In this document: in pieces, positions 38,136-49,403 of the stretch
Position numbering within the stretch: the first letter of the stretch is position 1
Layout: each line of letters starts with the position of its first letter
Assembly: GCA_008477525.1 (NCBI GenBank)
Contig: SPDT01000005.1
Coordinates: forward strand, 4,588,001-4,652,000
DNA: 64,000 bases
From: Hypomyces perniciosus
Taxonomy: Eukaryota; Ascomycota; Sordariomycetes; Hypocreales; Hypocreaceae
Direction: 5' to 3'
Position numbers and translations under genes: made by a program
Notes under the pieces: model-generated
Database searches by the model: none
The model's input: the letters and a program-made list of their open reading frames with translations, nothing else
What the model was told of the DNA's origin: nothing

Positions 38136-39263
38136 ATGGATCTACTTAGGAGAGCACGGCTTTTTCTACTCTACAGGCGCCATAAAAAGTATCATAATCT
38201 TGAAAAGCAACAGTGTCATGAGCAGTATCATGAAAAGTATCATGATCTTGAAAACCAGCATAATAATGAAAAGCAACCGAACTCCGGTTGCTCTTTTCTA
38301 CAGCTACCTTACGGCTTGATTGTGCAGATTTCAGAACACCTTCCATTGCCCAACCAGGTCTTACTTTCTCAGACCTGTCGCTCGTTACGAAATACTCTTC
38401 ACTGCCATCTTTCTGACACAGCCGCGCATCTCAATAACCACCAGAGCTTAGAGTATCTTACTCTTCTCGCTCGCGATTCACCTGACAATTGGGTATGCCA
38501 GGGGTGTTTGAAACTCCATCAAGTGAACAAGTTCGACACACCAACAACTCCAAAACATACAGGATGTCGTCATAAATGGGACTATTCAGAGTTCAAAAGG
38601 TCTGGCTTTGGGTTTTTCTTTCTAAACCACCGACATATTCAGCTTAGCCTAAAACTCACCCGTCTGGGCAAGCATAAGGAATACGTCGAAAAATTACTGG
38701 AACCACATCACGCCTCATTTATGCCCAAGGCAGATCAATGGAATATTGTCAAGGGCCAGTGCTCGTTTTATCCAAAAGTCGTCCGGGGGAGATATCTACT
38801 TCTATCTACCTGGACTTACAATATGAATATCGAAACAGTATCAAAGAAGGCTATGGGGTCCATGCATATATGCAAGCACCAATGGTTTTTTGGGGATCCT
38901 ATCTTCGAACTCTCGCCCTCAGAACGCCAGGCACTTAATGCAATTGCTGCGAGCCTCCCCCCAGATCCAAGGAAAGGCTTGAAAAGGGCTATCGACGAGG
39001 CCTTTGATTCAGAATATATTGAGATTCGCGGCTGCTGCCCTCTATGCCCTACCGACTTCTCTATCGAGGCATCACCAGAGCGTGTTGTAATACGAGCCTG
39101 GCAGGATTTCGGATGCGAGGGTTCCCCACTGGATTTGGCTTGGATGATCCATGTTTACGATGGAATAGAGGGGAGTTCAAGCCACATACCTGGAAGCATT
39201 CGGGGACAGTATAGTAGCCAATTTGAAGCTACGTCGTGTGATGGGGAGAGGCTGAGGTACTGA
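38136..39263 (+). CDS. F-box domain protein with a Cys/His metal-site-like region
   Basis: A single exon of 375 residues. An F-box-like domain covers about residues 53-90: LPYGLIVQISEHLP, then LPNQVLLSQTCRSLRN, the usual L-P-x-E/G-[LI]-[LIV]..I...L pattern. After it come WVCQGC (Cys121, Cys124) and GCRH (Cys144, His146), an arrangement seen in many fungal F-box proteins between the F-box and the variable substrate-binding half. The N-terminus holds a tandem YH-rich stretch (EKYHDLE/EQYHEKYHDLE) encoded by short DNA repeats. The likely role is adaptor of an SCF ubiquitin ligase that selects targets; the substrate is unknown. A TATA box lies 78 bp upstream. Intact and apparently functional. Confidence 0.75.
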   Translation: MDLLRRARLFLLYRRHKKYHNLEKQQCHEQYHEKYHDLENQHNNEKQPNSGCSFLQLPYGLIVQISEHLPLPNQVLLSQTCRSLRNTLHCHLSDTAAHLNNHQSLEYLTLLARDSPDNWVCQGCLKLHQVNKFDTPTTPKHTGCRHKWDYSEFKRSGFGFFFLNHRHIQLSLKLTRLGKHKEYVEKLLEPHHASFMPKADQWNIVKGQCSFYPKVVRGRYLLLSTWTYNMNIETVSKKAMGSMHICKHQWFFGDPIFELSPSERQALNAIAASLPPDPRKGLKRAIDEAFDSEYIEIRGCCPLCPTDFSIEASPERVVIRAWQDFGCEGSPLDLAWMIHVYDGIEGSSSHIPGSIRGQYSSQFEATSCDGERLRY

Positions 39264-39756
39264 TGTGACTGGCATGTTTGGGAATTGCGAACCGCCAGGG
39301 TTGCTTTGTACCAAGATATAGTTAATGCTCAGGTTTGGTGGGAGTGATAAACTGGTGTCTGAAAAACCGCCAAGCAAAACGATGGGCTGTAAGAAGAGAA
39401 GTTAACTTTGTTTCGAGGTTCTGTGTGAATTTCCAACAAAAATGTAAACTACGAAGTACATGAATGCATAATTCCCTCCAAAGACATTTCATAAAGCAGC
39501 AACTCTCCATGTCCGTCCACTTAAACAACATCCCATCCATCCATACAGTCCACTCAACGTCGACTGTTTGTCTGTCGAATGCTCGTGTTGGCTTCACCTC
39601 GATGAGGTTACTAGACCCAGTAACCACGTTGACGGGGCGATTGAATAAGTGGCGTCTATTATGATCTGTCTAGGTCTGATTGGGGTATCTCAAGGTGCGT
39701 CGTTAGTAATCGTACAATAAATAATCATACAGCAGCAATCGGTAGCGGCGTCTCCA
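39264..39756. other. Convergent intergenic region, no gene seen
   Basis: It lies between the 3' ends of the F-box gene and the mitochondrial carrier gene. I see nothing beyond likely 3' untranslated sequence. Confidence 0.5.
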
Positions 39757-40851
39757 TCAGATCAGTCTTTCCATCTCCTCCGGTTGTGATGCATCGCCTC
39801 TACCAAGGTACAGTTTGGTGCCTTCGTAGCATCCAAGATAGAACGCACTCCCAAGAGTGGCAGCCACGCAGGTGAGAGTTGTTCCCCTGAACAAGCCGGG
39901 TATGCCTTCTTTCCTGAGTATGCCCTTTGCAACATTGAGGGGTTTACTTCGTTGATGAGGTTTCGGAGACAACACCTTGTGTTCATGTCCTACGCTCTGG
40001 TATGAATCCTTGATTCCCAGTCGTCGAGTCCTAATCTCGCTGAGTTGGCTGCCTGCTGCAAGCCTCATCCTCGTTGTGATCACGTCGATCGGCACGAAGA
40101 AGCCTGCAGAAAGACCACCAGCCAGTCCTGCGCTGACAGCACTAGCCTTTATCTGCTCAGAAATGCTGTTCGTCGGGCTCCCACGCTCCTCACTCCGTTT
40201 GATTAATAGTTCCCGAAGGAACTCGTACATAGAGAACATCAAACACGTGCTAGGTAGGTGACTCGCTATAAGGCCCGTGTAGCCAGCCCACAGGCTTGTC
40301 GGATGCCGCGCAAACTGCTTCATCATCTGTAGGGTCGGCGAACGATGCCTCTGCCCTGGTGATCGCTCGTCCTGTCGCCACACTTGGGCATTTTGCTTGA
40401 TAACCTCGGCAGGATTTTGGAGGGCGCAGTAGACGAGGTCGGCAACCGCGCTACAAGCAGCATGGATCACTGGTTGGGGCAGACTGCCCAAATTCCCGGC
40501 TGGTTCGGATGGCTGAAATGCCGTCTTCAAGCCCTCATAGACGGTGAAGAATGCAATGCTCGAAGGTACGCCCATGATCAGCGTGGGGCCAAAGCCCTGG
40601 TACAGCCCTTGAAACAAAGTCGGTCGAAGGACGCCATTGGCAGTCTTGTAATGTTTGAAGTACGCTGGGGACTGGATACGAGTGATGAGAGTGCCGATTG
40701 GGTGCATAAAGACTTCGACGCTCACTGTCGCCACCAATGCAGCCTGTAAGTTGGACGTTGAGGGTTGTGAGCTTCAAGATTTTCTATAAGGGGTGCTCCG
40801 AAATTACTGGACACGAACCTGCCACACATCTGATCCAGCGCTTAAAGACAT
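39757..40851 (-). CDS. Mitochondrial carrier family protein
   Basis: Two exons on the minus strand, 40851-40819 and 40743-39757, give 339 residues. The short first exon (MSLSAGSDVWQ) joins in phase across a 75-bp intron (donor GTTCGT, acceptor TTACAG) to AALVATVSVEVF, which begins membrane helix 1. The three family signatures appear in order: HPIGTLITRIQS, NPAEVIKQNAQ and VPIDVITTRMR, each fitting P-x-[DE]-x-x-x-[KR] with changes in repeats 1 and 2. The helix-2/4/6 repeats (GLYQGFGPTL, LWAGYTGLIA, GLFRGTTLT) are also visible. The length fits the roughly 300-residue family with one extended loop. It should exchange a metabolite or cofactor across the inner mitochondrial membrane. The look is nearest to the S-adenosylmethionine/Pet8-like branch, but the substrate is not assigned. 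Confidence 0.85.
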
Positions 40852-41635
40852 AAGCAAAAGCAAAATCTGAACGAACTTTGCCTGAATTGTAGGAGAATTA
40901 GAAGGCCAAACACATTCGTGTGGTGGATATTGAGTTCGATATATTCTGAGGTCAAAAGACTAAAAGAGATTTGATGCACACGTCCGTCCCGTCAGTGTCG
41001 GTATAAGCCACGCCCCGAATGCCTTACTCCGTCTAAGGCTGCTTTTTTTATTAATAGTCATTTATTGAGGGGACTTGGCCGGTATCCGCGGGTACCGGAA
41101 GCAGTAATTTTGCCAGACTATTTACATCGTATATACTCCGTATAGGGCAACATTTCGCCGTCAGATGCAAAGGATGTCAGCAATTTTGGGAACTAGAAGG
41201 CCCCCGCCGTTCAACCCAGGCTGAGATCCCTTTATGTAAAATATCTGCGTGATCATGAAATGAAGGGAAATGCAAAATGTAGACTACTAAGTAATTAAAA
41301 AGATGCTCCTGTGGGCGTCGTGTAAGAGTCAAGCCCATGTGGTCTTCTAGATGCTCTCAACAGCCATGATATCCTAGATATTGGATTTTCCAGACGAGTC
41401 TAGAATACAGAAGAATGCATACGAAATTATAAAAAGGCAGGATATCTTTTCGTTCAACCAGCAATCAAAAGTGCACAATATTAACTAGCAGGTCCTGATA
41501 TCCGATGCTGACACCGAGCCCCTCGGATACCGGCTCGAGCGTCTCGTCTCCTCCACGAGGCTTATTATCCATCACATGATAGGACAAAAAAATGACATTG
41601 CAATTCAATTCATGCCCAGAAATGAAGCAAAAAGA
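40852..41635. other. Intergenic region
   Basis: No gene is seen. It contains one TACTCCGTA motif (41134-41142). Confidence 0.5.
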
Positions 41636-41725
41636 TGATCTCGCCCGGGCTCGAACCGGGGACCTTTTCGGTGGTGTCAACAGATGTTGTTAACGAAACG
41701 TCATGACCAACTAGACCACGAAACC
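41636..41725 (-). tRNA. tRNA-Val(AAC) with a short intron
   Basis: On the minus strand the gene starts GGTTTCGTGGTCTAGTTGG (acceptor strand, D-arm with A box) and ends with the T-arm CCCCGGTTCGAGCCCGGGC (B box GGTTCGAGCC) and CGAGATCA, which pairs with GGTTTCG. The anticodon stem TTTCG/CGAAA closes the loop TTAACAC, giving anticodon AAC. An intron of about 16 nt lies one base 3' of the anticodon, the standard eukaryotic position. Total length is 90 nt. The acceptor and D-arm match the well-known fungal tRNA-Val pattern. Confidence 0.9.
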
Positions 41726-42962
41726 ATTCAATGAGAGAAAGCTTCTCATGACGTCCTGTATACGCTGCTCCATGAGGCCATCGCCAGGACCTTGCCATGG
41801 TGCAGTTGTGCTAGAACATCATTGTTTCTCAGGACTTGTGATTGATACCAAGCCGGTGTAAACGGGACTGTATTTCACAGCCCAGGCTTTCACCGTATGG
41901 ATCCTTCCCCTAATTCCGGAGGTCGAAAGTGGCATTTGCTGTGTAGATGGATATTCTTTCTCTTCTTCCTTGTCAGAGACCCAAGGTCAACCCGAAGCAT
42001 TGGTCATGTTGGTTCTCACTTGTATAACACTCATCAATATCTGGTTCAAGGGCTGCTAGACACTGCTATATATGGGTATATAGAGGGTTTCCTATCCTCA
42101 AAAGAAATGTGAAGGCAGAGATCTATACAGTCGCCTCCATAACATCAAGCTTCTATCCTCTCTGTTGTCTCTCGCGTACCCCATGTTGGTTATCCTCTCT
42201 AGACTCAGTCGTCCCTCTCATAGTTGCCTGTCATCTTACATTCCTACACTGCCGGTGGGCTTCCAGCAAGAAAGTGATGCACCTTTACCCTAGAGATCGC
42301 GATGCCACTGCCAGTAAACCATAGTAAATAAGAGTATTCCAGTCATGAACTTGCACGTCACGGAAGAAAGTACAAAGCCTCTTTCAATCAGCCGGCAATC
42401 TCTTCTATATGATACAATTAACTCTCTGTGCTTTTGCATCAATATGGAGCAATAGCACCTCTGGTTGGATGGCCTTTCAGCGTCGACGAAGAAAGCCCTC
42501 GCGTCCCATTGGCTTCTATTTTTATAGCCCGAAGGTCTGGCAACTGTGTTCCAAACCTATTCACTACTGCAGACCGACTTGGGGTGATTCATCAAAGAAA
42601 AGGTTATATGCCGTTATCTTGTAGGGCCAACGTTGTTCCTAGAATCGTCACATGCTGGCTTCAGGTTCGGTTCATCCCTCCATATCATGAAGAGCCTGGG
42701 CATGTGTCAGCTCAAAAGGTCGCCGTAATCGGCCATGCACGCTCCACAGGGGTCAGGTGAACACACCGACTAAAACAGGGTAACGTCGTGGTCAGTCTGG
42801 GTGCTATCTGCTTTATGTTGACTAAATAAAGTGCGTTCTTTGAACTCTTGCTGACCTTTCCACCGCCCAGAATTTGCACTTTATAGAGATTCCGAGCAGC
42901 CTGTTTAAACGTACTCAACGATTGTGGTGACTCCACATAAGCATTGTGCATCGCGTCGTCGG
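41726..42962. other. Intergenic region upstream of the sugar transporter
   Basis: Frames of about 70-110 codons on both strands lack coding character. No other feature is recognised. Confidence 0.45.
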
Positions 42963-44549
42963 ATGCCCAAGATGAAGCTATCAAAGCCGCCCCGATATGT
43001 GCTCACTGCCCTGCTGGCGTCGACCATCGCCATGCTCTTTGGGTATGTACGAACTCGATCCAGTTTCTAAACCCTCCTGTTGACATGGATGCAGCTTGGA
43101 TACGGGTAGCATTGGCCCCGTAACGACCATGCCATCCTTTCGTAACACTTTTGGTGATATCTCACCCACTCTCCATGGCGTCATTGTCTCCTCTGTGCTC
43201 ATCCCTGGCGCGCTCACGGCACTCATCGCCGGCGTATTGGCCCATCATTTTGGTCACGTCCGGCTCTTCGCTCTCGGCTCTTTCATTTACGGTATCGGTG
43301 CGGGCATTGAGTGCTCTTCCACTGTGCTAGGTGTCTTCATCTTCGGCCGTCTTATCAAAGGCATAGGTCAGGGTCTTTTTGTGAGCAACGTGTTCGTCCA
43401 GGTGTCAGAGACGTCGCCCGCAAAAGTCCGTGGCATCATGGCAGCTTTACCACAGCTCTTCATCGTCTGGGGCATTGTGTCCGGCTTTTTTATATGTTAT
43501 GGTACCGCTCGTCTTAGCCTCACCACTCTTAGCTGGCGACTTCCACTGGCTATCGCTTCGTTCCTCGGCTTTCTCCTCTCGGGAACATACTGGCTTATTC
43601 CCCCCTCTCCACGCTGGCTGCTTTCCAAGGGACGCATTGACGAAGCTCGCAGTGTTGCTGCCCAACTTGGCCTAGATCAGGCGGAGTGTGAGAGGCTTGT
43701 CGAACAATCCATTTCTGAGACACGAATTCACGAGGTTAACACATCACTCTGGCAAAGCATCAAGAAAACTTTCTCCGAATTCAGGGAAGCCTTTTCCACT
43801 CCGTTCAGGGCTCGTACTGGCTTCGGATGCTTTCTCATGGCATTCCAACAACTCGCAGGAATTGATGGCGTGCTTTATTACGCACCTGTCTTGTTCGCTA
43901 AGGCAGGAATCGACAGCGAGCAGGCCTCGTTCCTGGCCTCGGGCATCTCCGCATTAGTGATGCTCGCCGTAACCGTGCCAGCTACGCTGATGGCAGATAA
44001 ATGGGGCCGCCGAACATCAAGTCTTGTTGGTGGTGTTGTGATGTCGACATTGATGCTGGTCATGGGATCTCTGTATGCCGCCAATACCGTGCATGCTGAC
44101 CGAGGGGTGGGCAAGTGGGTGGTAATTGTCTCCATTTATCTATTTGCGATTATGTTCAGTGTAACTTGGGCCATTAGTTTGCGGACTTTCACAGTTGAGA
44201 GTCAGCCGCGGAAGACACGAAGCAGTGCGTCAAGTCTCGCACTCAGTGCCAATTGGGTATACAATTCTCCCTTCCTTTCCCCTTACACTTGTAAGGCTGA
44301 CAGGAGAAGTTTGCAAATTACCTTGTCGCCCTTATCACACCCGTTCTCATCGCCAAGTCTACTTATGGCGCGTACTACCTCTTTGCTGCTTGCACGCTCG
44401 CCTGTACCATTGTAGTCGCTCTGGTCATGGTGGAAACAAGAAATCTTAGTCTCGAAGAGATTGAGCAGCGATATCTCCAGCGCAAGGCCCAGACCTCGGG
44501 ATGGTCCATGCCGGCATTAAGACTAAGGCGTATGCGGACGGCTGAGTAG
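42963..44549 (+). CDS. MFS sugar transporter
   Basis: Three exons, 42963-43042, 43095-44256 and 44310-44549, give 493 residues with introns of 52 and 53 bp (donors GTATGT and GTATAC). Sugar-porter marks are present. The first helix runs into LDTGSIGPVTTMPSF. Then come the loop-2/3 region, a PPSPRWLLSKGR motif (the PESPRWL equivalent before the central loop), QQLAGIDGVLYYAP in helix 7 and DKWGRRTS (the second D-R-x-G-R-R motif). The tail is ETRNLSLEEIEQRY, close to the usual PETKGLxLEEI. The protein is expected in the plasma membrane with 12 helices, importing hexoses or related sugars with protons. An ATG three codons inside (42972) is an alternative start. Confidence 0.9.
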
Positions 44550-45280
44550 GTTGCATCTGGGTGCCCAGGGGTTGGAAATGTCCGAGTGTGATTGGAGATG
44601 TAGAGATAGCAGCAGTCATGAATGAATACGAGTAGAGTCCACGTCTATTAGCCTGATAGAGTTAATACTCGTGGAACAGCTGATGGACTCGAGAAGTTTG
44701 CCTTGGGAAATTCACTACTGTTCACGGTGTCAGCTCAACTCAGTTCGTTGATCATAGAACTGTCTCTCCTTGTTCTTGGGTTGTTCATCATTTAGCAGGA
44801 CCCGAGATGACGGGATCTGTTAGTCATTTCACAGGCATTATGCTACCACATACCATAATCCATGATTGGCCAGGAGATTCCTTCATCTCCTTGTCAATAC
44901 CAATACCTCAGTGCCACCAGTGATAGGACGATGTCAGGGGTTGAGATTGAGAAGGACATAGATGATGAAACCACTGGCTCTAACATGATAACGCACGTGA
45001 TCCTGCACGTGCAACGCAGCACGGAAAATCGGTAACTTTGGAACTTCGGTCACCCCACGTCTGACTAAGCACAGACCACTGGCAGCTGGCGGCTTCAAAG
45101 TCCAATTCTTGAAGCTGTGTTTTTCAGCACTTTCAATACCAAATCGCAGACTCTCACGCTTCCCTCGAAGCACCAGAGACCGCGAAGACGAGGCCAGAAG
45201 CAGAGGCTTTGTCAAGACCAAAACCACAATTTTTGCACACAAGAGAGAAGAGGCTGCTCTGGTAGCATCTGCTCATCAAG
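44550..45280. other. Intergenic region
   Basis: 3' flank of the transporter and promoter/5' UTR of SmB. CACGTGATCC and CACGTGCAA sit close together at 44995-45012. No gene is seen. Confidence 0.5.
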
Positions 45281-46116
45281 ATGGCGTCCAACAAGCTCGG
45301 CAAGATGGTCAGTTTCCGTATCCCCGCCATCATCCTGGGAAGCGTTTTGACGTTGACTTCGCCAGACTAACGAGACGTGTTTTAGGCCGGTTATGTATGC
45401 AGATCTTCCGATATGGTCGATCATTGAGCTGTTGAAAAACTGACCATGTCCTCCCAGATCAACTACCGCATGCGCGTTACCCTTCAAGACTCGCGACAGC
45501 TTATCGGCCAGATGCTGGCCTTCGATCGCCACATGAACCTGGTTCTGGCCGACACTGAAGAGTTCCGTCGACTTAAGCGCAAGCAGAACAAGTCTGCCGC
45601 CCCTGGTGGCCCAGCTTCTGGCCAGACTGTCGTGCAGGAGGAGAAGCGCACTTTGGGCTTGGTGATTGTTCGCGGAGCTCACATCATCTCTCTGACTGTG
45701 GAGTCACCGCCTCCCGCTGACCCCAGTGCTCGTCTTGGAAAGACGACCACTGGTGGTATTGCATCGACGCTTCAGGCTGGCCCTGGCGTGGCTCGGCCTG
45801 CTGGTCGTGGCGCTGCCGCTCCCATCTCGCTCGCTGGCCCGGCTGCTGGTGTTGGAGGTGCCGCTCCTCCTCCTGGTTTTCCCGCATTCCCAGGTGCACC
45901 TGGCTTCCCAGGACGCGGTGGCGGTCGTAAGTGTTGATTGCATTGAATCTACGTATTCGCAAGGCTAACACTTCAGCAGCTCCCCCTCCTGGCTTCCCTG
46001 GTGCGTTCCCTCCTGCGGGCTTCTCGGGCGGCGGTGCACCTGGTTTCCCTGGTGCTCCAGGCTTCCCTCCTGGAGGCGCTCCCCCCTCGGGTTTCAACCC
46101 ACCCCCTCGACGATAA
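45281..46116 (+). CDS. smb1: Small nuclear ribonucleoprotein SmB/B'
   Basis: Three exons, 45281-45307, 45458-45926 and 45977-46116, give 211 residues. Exon 1 encodes only MASNKLGKM and is joined by a 150-bp intron to INYRMRVTLQDSRQLIGQMLAF, the Sm1 motif of SmB. Sm2 follows as EEKRTLGLVIVRGAHIISLTV, including the RG turn that binds uridine. The C-terminal third is a proline/glycine tail with repeated PGFPG units and GR dipeptides, the usual site of proline-rich protein contacts and arginine methylation. SmB is one of the seven Sm ring proteins of U1, U2, U4 and U5 snRNPs. The acceptor of the second intron could shift by 3 nt (CAG/CAGCAG), changing one residue. Conserved and intact. Confidence 0.93.
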
Positions 46117-46815
46117 AGGTTATAGGATGGCTCTGCTTTTCTGATACCCAAACATGCAATCTGGTCCGATTTGGTTCCTTTGAGAGAATATAGGGTGTTT
46201 TTTTTACGATCCTTGGATGCCACCCGAGGACATGAATTGTTTTTAGGGGCCGCCGGTATGAGCAATGGAAGGGTTTGAGGGTGCCCTAAAATGGACTCGG
46301 CTTGTATTCTAGCATCGACCGGACAAAAGTAGCCCTCTGGAGTTAGGAAGAATTCCAAAACGTCCTTGGCCCAAGATAGCCAAGGCATGATGATGACCCA
46401 AACATGATGACCGATGCGCTTTGTGCAACAATGGATGGATATACCCGAGACATACATGTGTAGGGATGGCTGTCAATTACTAAATCTCCGGCTTGGCTTT
46501 TTGTTTCCATTTGATGTGCGCTCCACCACCCAACCCTCCCAAAACAACATGTGAACGGCCCAAAACGGCTCCGTATTTGCATTGATTGATTGCCTTGGGC
46601 GAAGTGTTCTGTTTGAACCCAAGAGTGGCGGCGGAGTTTTGGTGATTCCCTGTCCCCGAAGTGACCAGGGAGTGAGCATGATATTATGTGACTTGGCAGA
46701 GAGCCATCAAACGTCTTCCACTTCAGATGCATGAGTATTATTTTGGACATGTTGCTGAGACGTCTACACTGATGGGCCACAAAGTGAACTTGTTCCCAAT
46801 TTCTTCAGCAATTCA
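46117..46815. other. Intergenic region, convergent
   Basis: 3' flanks of SmB and of the kinase-like gene. Open frames here are low-complexity shadows. Confidence 0.5.
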
Positions 46816-47595
46816 TCACCCACTGGTCGATGTAGCTTTCAACCTCTCCTTTAGCCCGTTCAGCTCGTCTTCCAGTTCACCCGGACCAGCACCCCGTGAT
46901 GCACGATGAAAATTGATGAGGGTTGCTTTCCCGCCATGAATGACAAAGCTGTTCTTGTTGATATCCCCGTGTTTGATGCCCAACCGATGCAGCTTTGACA
47001 ACGTCTCGCGGCACAAGGGCAGATCCGCCGGCGTGGCAGGGCGGGAGTCGACAATGCGTTCCATAACGAAGCCAATCACCCTCTGTTCTTCAGTTAAGTG
47101 GCCAAGAAACGCAGGGCCAATCCCTTTTCCCTCTATCGATCCATACACCTCCGTCTCGTGCTCCAGCTGAGATACCTCGCAGGCAAACCGCGCCAACTTC
47201 ACAGCAACCGTTGATGACCCAAACTTGGCAGCACATGTTGCCTCATACACATTCGATCCAAGCTCCTCCCCGGCAGAAAGCTCCAGGTGGTCGATGTAGG
47301 TGGAATTCCACGTCTTGGTGATTCCAGGGAGATCTGTTTTCGCGACGGAGGCAAAGTAAGGGTCTCCCGAGGTAGGATTCGCAGCGATGCGGCCCGTGTT
47401 CCAAACGCCGCAGGGCAGAGGTGGCAGCAAGGGAATGAGAGACGAGGCAGAAGTCATGACGTTGCGGGCGTAGAGACCGCTGTCTATGGAGAGATATCTG
47501 ACGGATTTGTGGTTGACCAGAATGCGATATTCGCCTTTGCCGTGTTCATCGACGTTGGCGTGGAGCAGCTGAATGTGAGGGAACATGTGTGACAT
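46816..47595 (-). CDS. Kinase-fold protein with an atypical active site
   Basis: A single exon of 259 residues. I chose MSHMFPHIQLL (ATG at 47595) over the upstream ATG because the family-like sequence begins there. The N-terminal 90 residues are a separate segment. The kinase-like part follows: AVKLARF (VAVK-like lysine strand), an E-rich helix (LEHETEVYGSI), FVMERI (hinge) and HGDINKNSF (catalytic loop, H-x-D-x-x-x-x-N) are all recognisable. The metal-binding DFG/DFE position reads INFHRA, so the usual Asp is missing. Fungi carry many such small kinase-like proteins, some mislabelled alpha-galactosidase in databases. Catalytic activity is uncertain. The minus-strand ATG is preceded by an A-rich stretch. 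Confidence 0.7.
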   Translation of the reverse strand: MSHMFPHIQLLHANVDEHGKGEYRILVNHKSVRYLSIDSGLYARNVMTSASSLIPLLPPLPCGVWNTGRIAANPTSGDPYFASVAKTDLPGITKTWNSTYIDHLELSAGEELGSNVYEATCAAKFGSSTVAVKLARFACEVSQLEHETEVYGSIEGKGIGPAFLGHLTEEQRVIGFVMERIVDSRPATPADLPLCRETLSKLHRLGIKHGDINKNSFVIHGGKATLINFHRASRGAGPGELEDELNGLKERLKATSTSG

Positions 47596-48319
47596 TACGG
47601 CTGAAGAGAGGAGGAAGAACAAAGAAAAAGAAGAAGAATAACAAGAAAAAAGGGAAGCTCGAATTGTTTAATGTGAAGAACGTACGGAGTGTTTGGGGGA
47701 GATGTTTGTTAGTCGACTTCTTTCATGATCAATGCCTCTGTTGATTATGCGATCCTTGCAACCCTTTGGGTATCGACGGATTTTCCAATCAGCAGTTTTT
47801 AATACCAGAGGCGGGGCCGGGCTTTTCTAACACGGGCCGTCGCCTCATAAGCCATAGATCGGGCTGTCATCAGCGCGTTTAATTAGTCTCTAAATTAGCT
47901 AGTAAGACAGAGGATTTGCAACGTTATCAGAACGAAATAACAGCCTATCTCCGAAGCAAAAGAGGCAGTAATAATACATGTACTACTCCGTATTATTCCC
48001 CGTATTATACAGTGGGCCAAACTGTCTCCTTCAATCGCGGGGTCCAAGGGTCTTCTTCTTCTTGACCCAACCAACTCTCTTACTCGTACTTCGTACATAT
48101 CACATATTGTCGACATACCTATTCAGCCCTCAAACAATGTCTGCGCATATCTTTCATCACAGAAAGGCATCTCCGTCTAATCCTTAGCTTTCATGCCGGA
48201 AAGGGGGGAAAAGGAAAACGAGCTGCGCAGCTGAAAAGGCCAATGATAATGATCTTCAGTCGGCTGAAGAACAACGACCAATGCGAGTCGTCTCCATGTC
48301 TCACTTCATCGAGTCTTGT
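47596..48319. other. Intergenic region
   Basis: No gene is seen. It holds one TACTCCGTA motif (47984-47992) and CTTCGTACATA-type sequence near 48090. Confidence 0.45.
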
Positions 48320-49403
48320 TCAGACACATGGCGTTAGATCTGTGTCTTCCTGCTCCTCCTTCTCCCCCTCTTCGTCCTCATCGTCCTCTACTTCTTCATA
48401 TGTGTGAAAGTCTAGCAAGTGCTCTCTCAGCGAGGATTCGATAAACAGTCGTCGCCAACTGAATGGAGGTCTGAAGACGCCGAAGCACCCTTTGCAACAG
48501 AACCCCCAGTGTAGCTCGTACTCTCCGAGGCCCTTCCTAACCAGCCACGGCACGCGACAAGCCGCCATGAATCGATACGGGTGCCCTTGGTCCCGCAGCA
48601 GTGGGTTGGGCATGACGGCTGAGATGTCGTCGACCGTTCCGCAGGGCTCTTCGCAGAATCTCTCGTCCATGGGTTCCTGCATGAGAACTCGAGACCCCAT
48701 CATCACATCTCGCAGTCCGGGTGCGTATAGCTTCATCTGGTCCTCGGATCCGTAGTACTCAATGCCGGCGTTATGGGCAGCTTGCTGGTCGACCAGGACA
48801 GGGACCAAAGGGTGAACGTCAACGCTCTGTTGGTTCTGTGAGTAGCGTCCAGGGATGACTTTTATTTGGGGCAAGGCTGTCGCTGCTTCGTCTGGCAGCC
48901 CATACTCCAGTCTAGCTCGCTGTATCGAGACTGGGAGATATTTTCTGTTGCCGTACAGGCATGCATAGCAGACCCGTTTGCACGCCAGGAGGTAGAGATA
49001 CTCGCCGAATTGGCCGCACTCTCCGCACTGCCACGAACAGTGCCTTGTGAATGTCAAAGCAGGTGAAGTATTTGGCGGTATCTGCTTTCATTAAGCAGCG
49101 AACCGTGTCCCTCACGTAGTGGATTATGGCCCTGTACTGAGGTAGGCTGTGGACGAGCTCCAAAGCCCGTCTGTTGACGAACAGAAAGTTCGTGAGACTC
49201 CGTAGGTCGAGGTGGCTAAGGATTTCCTGGACCAGCTCGATGGGCAAAGCTTGGAGGACGCCGACATCAATTGTCGGCCTTGGCCACACATGGCTGTAGG
49301 GTCGATATGGGATCTGTCTCAGGCTGTCGTTTAATGTATGGTCGCAATGATTTTCAGGAACATAGACCATATCCTGAGGGATGGATGTAGTTTTGTATTC
49401 CAT
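48320..49403 (-). pseudogene. F-box protein gene with a frameshift
   Basis: The ATG at 49403 opens a frame with an F-box at about residues 51-90 (LPIELVQEILSHLDLRSLTNFLFVNRRALEL), then CFDIHKAL. The continuation typical of this family, CSWQCGECGQFGEYLYLLACKRVCYACL with its Cys pairs, lies in another frame that is open to 48320. The switch falls at CACTGTTCGTGG near 49046 and needs a 1- or 2-nt indel; no intron fits. The second part ends in an Asp/Glu-rich tail (EEVEDDEDEEGEKEEQEDTD). Joined, it would be about 360 residues and resemble fungal F-box proteins with a C..C/C..C module. It is either a dead gene or a base-call error. Function in ubiquitin ligase targeting is inferred from the F-box only. 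Confidence 0.6.
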
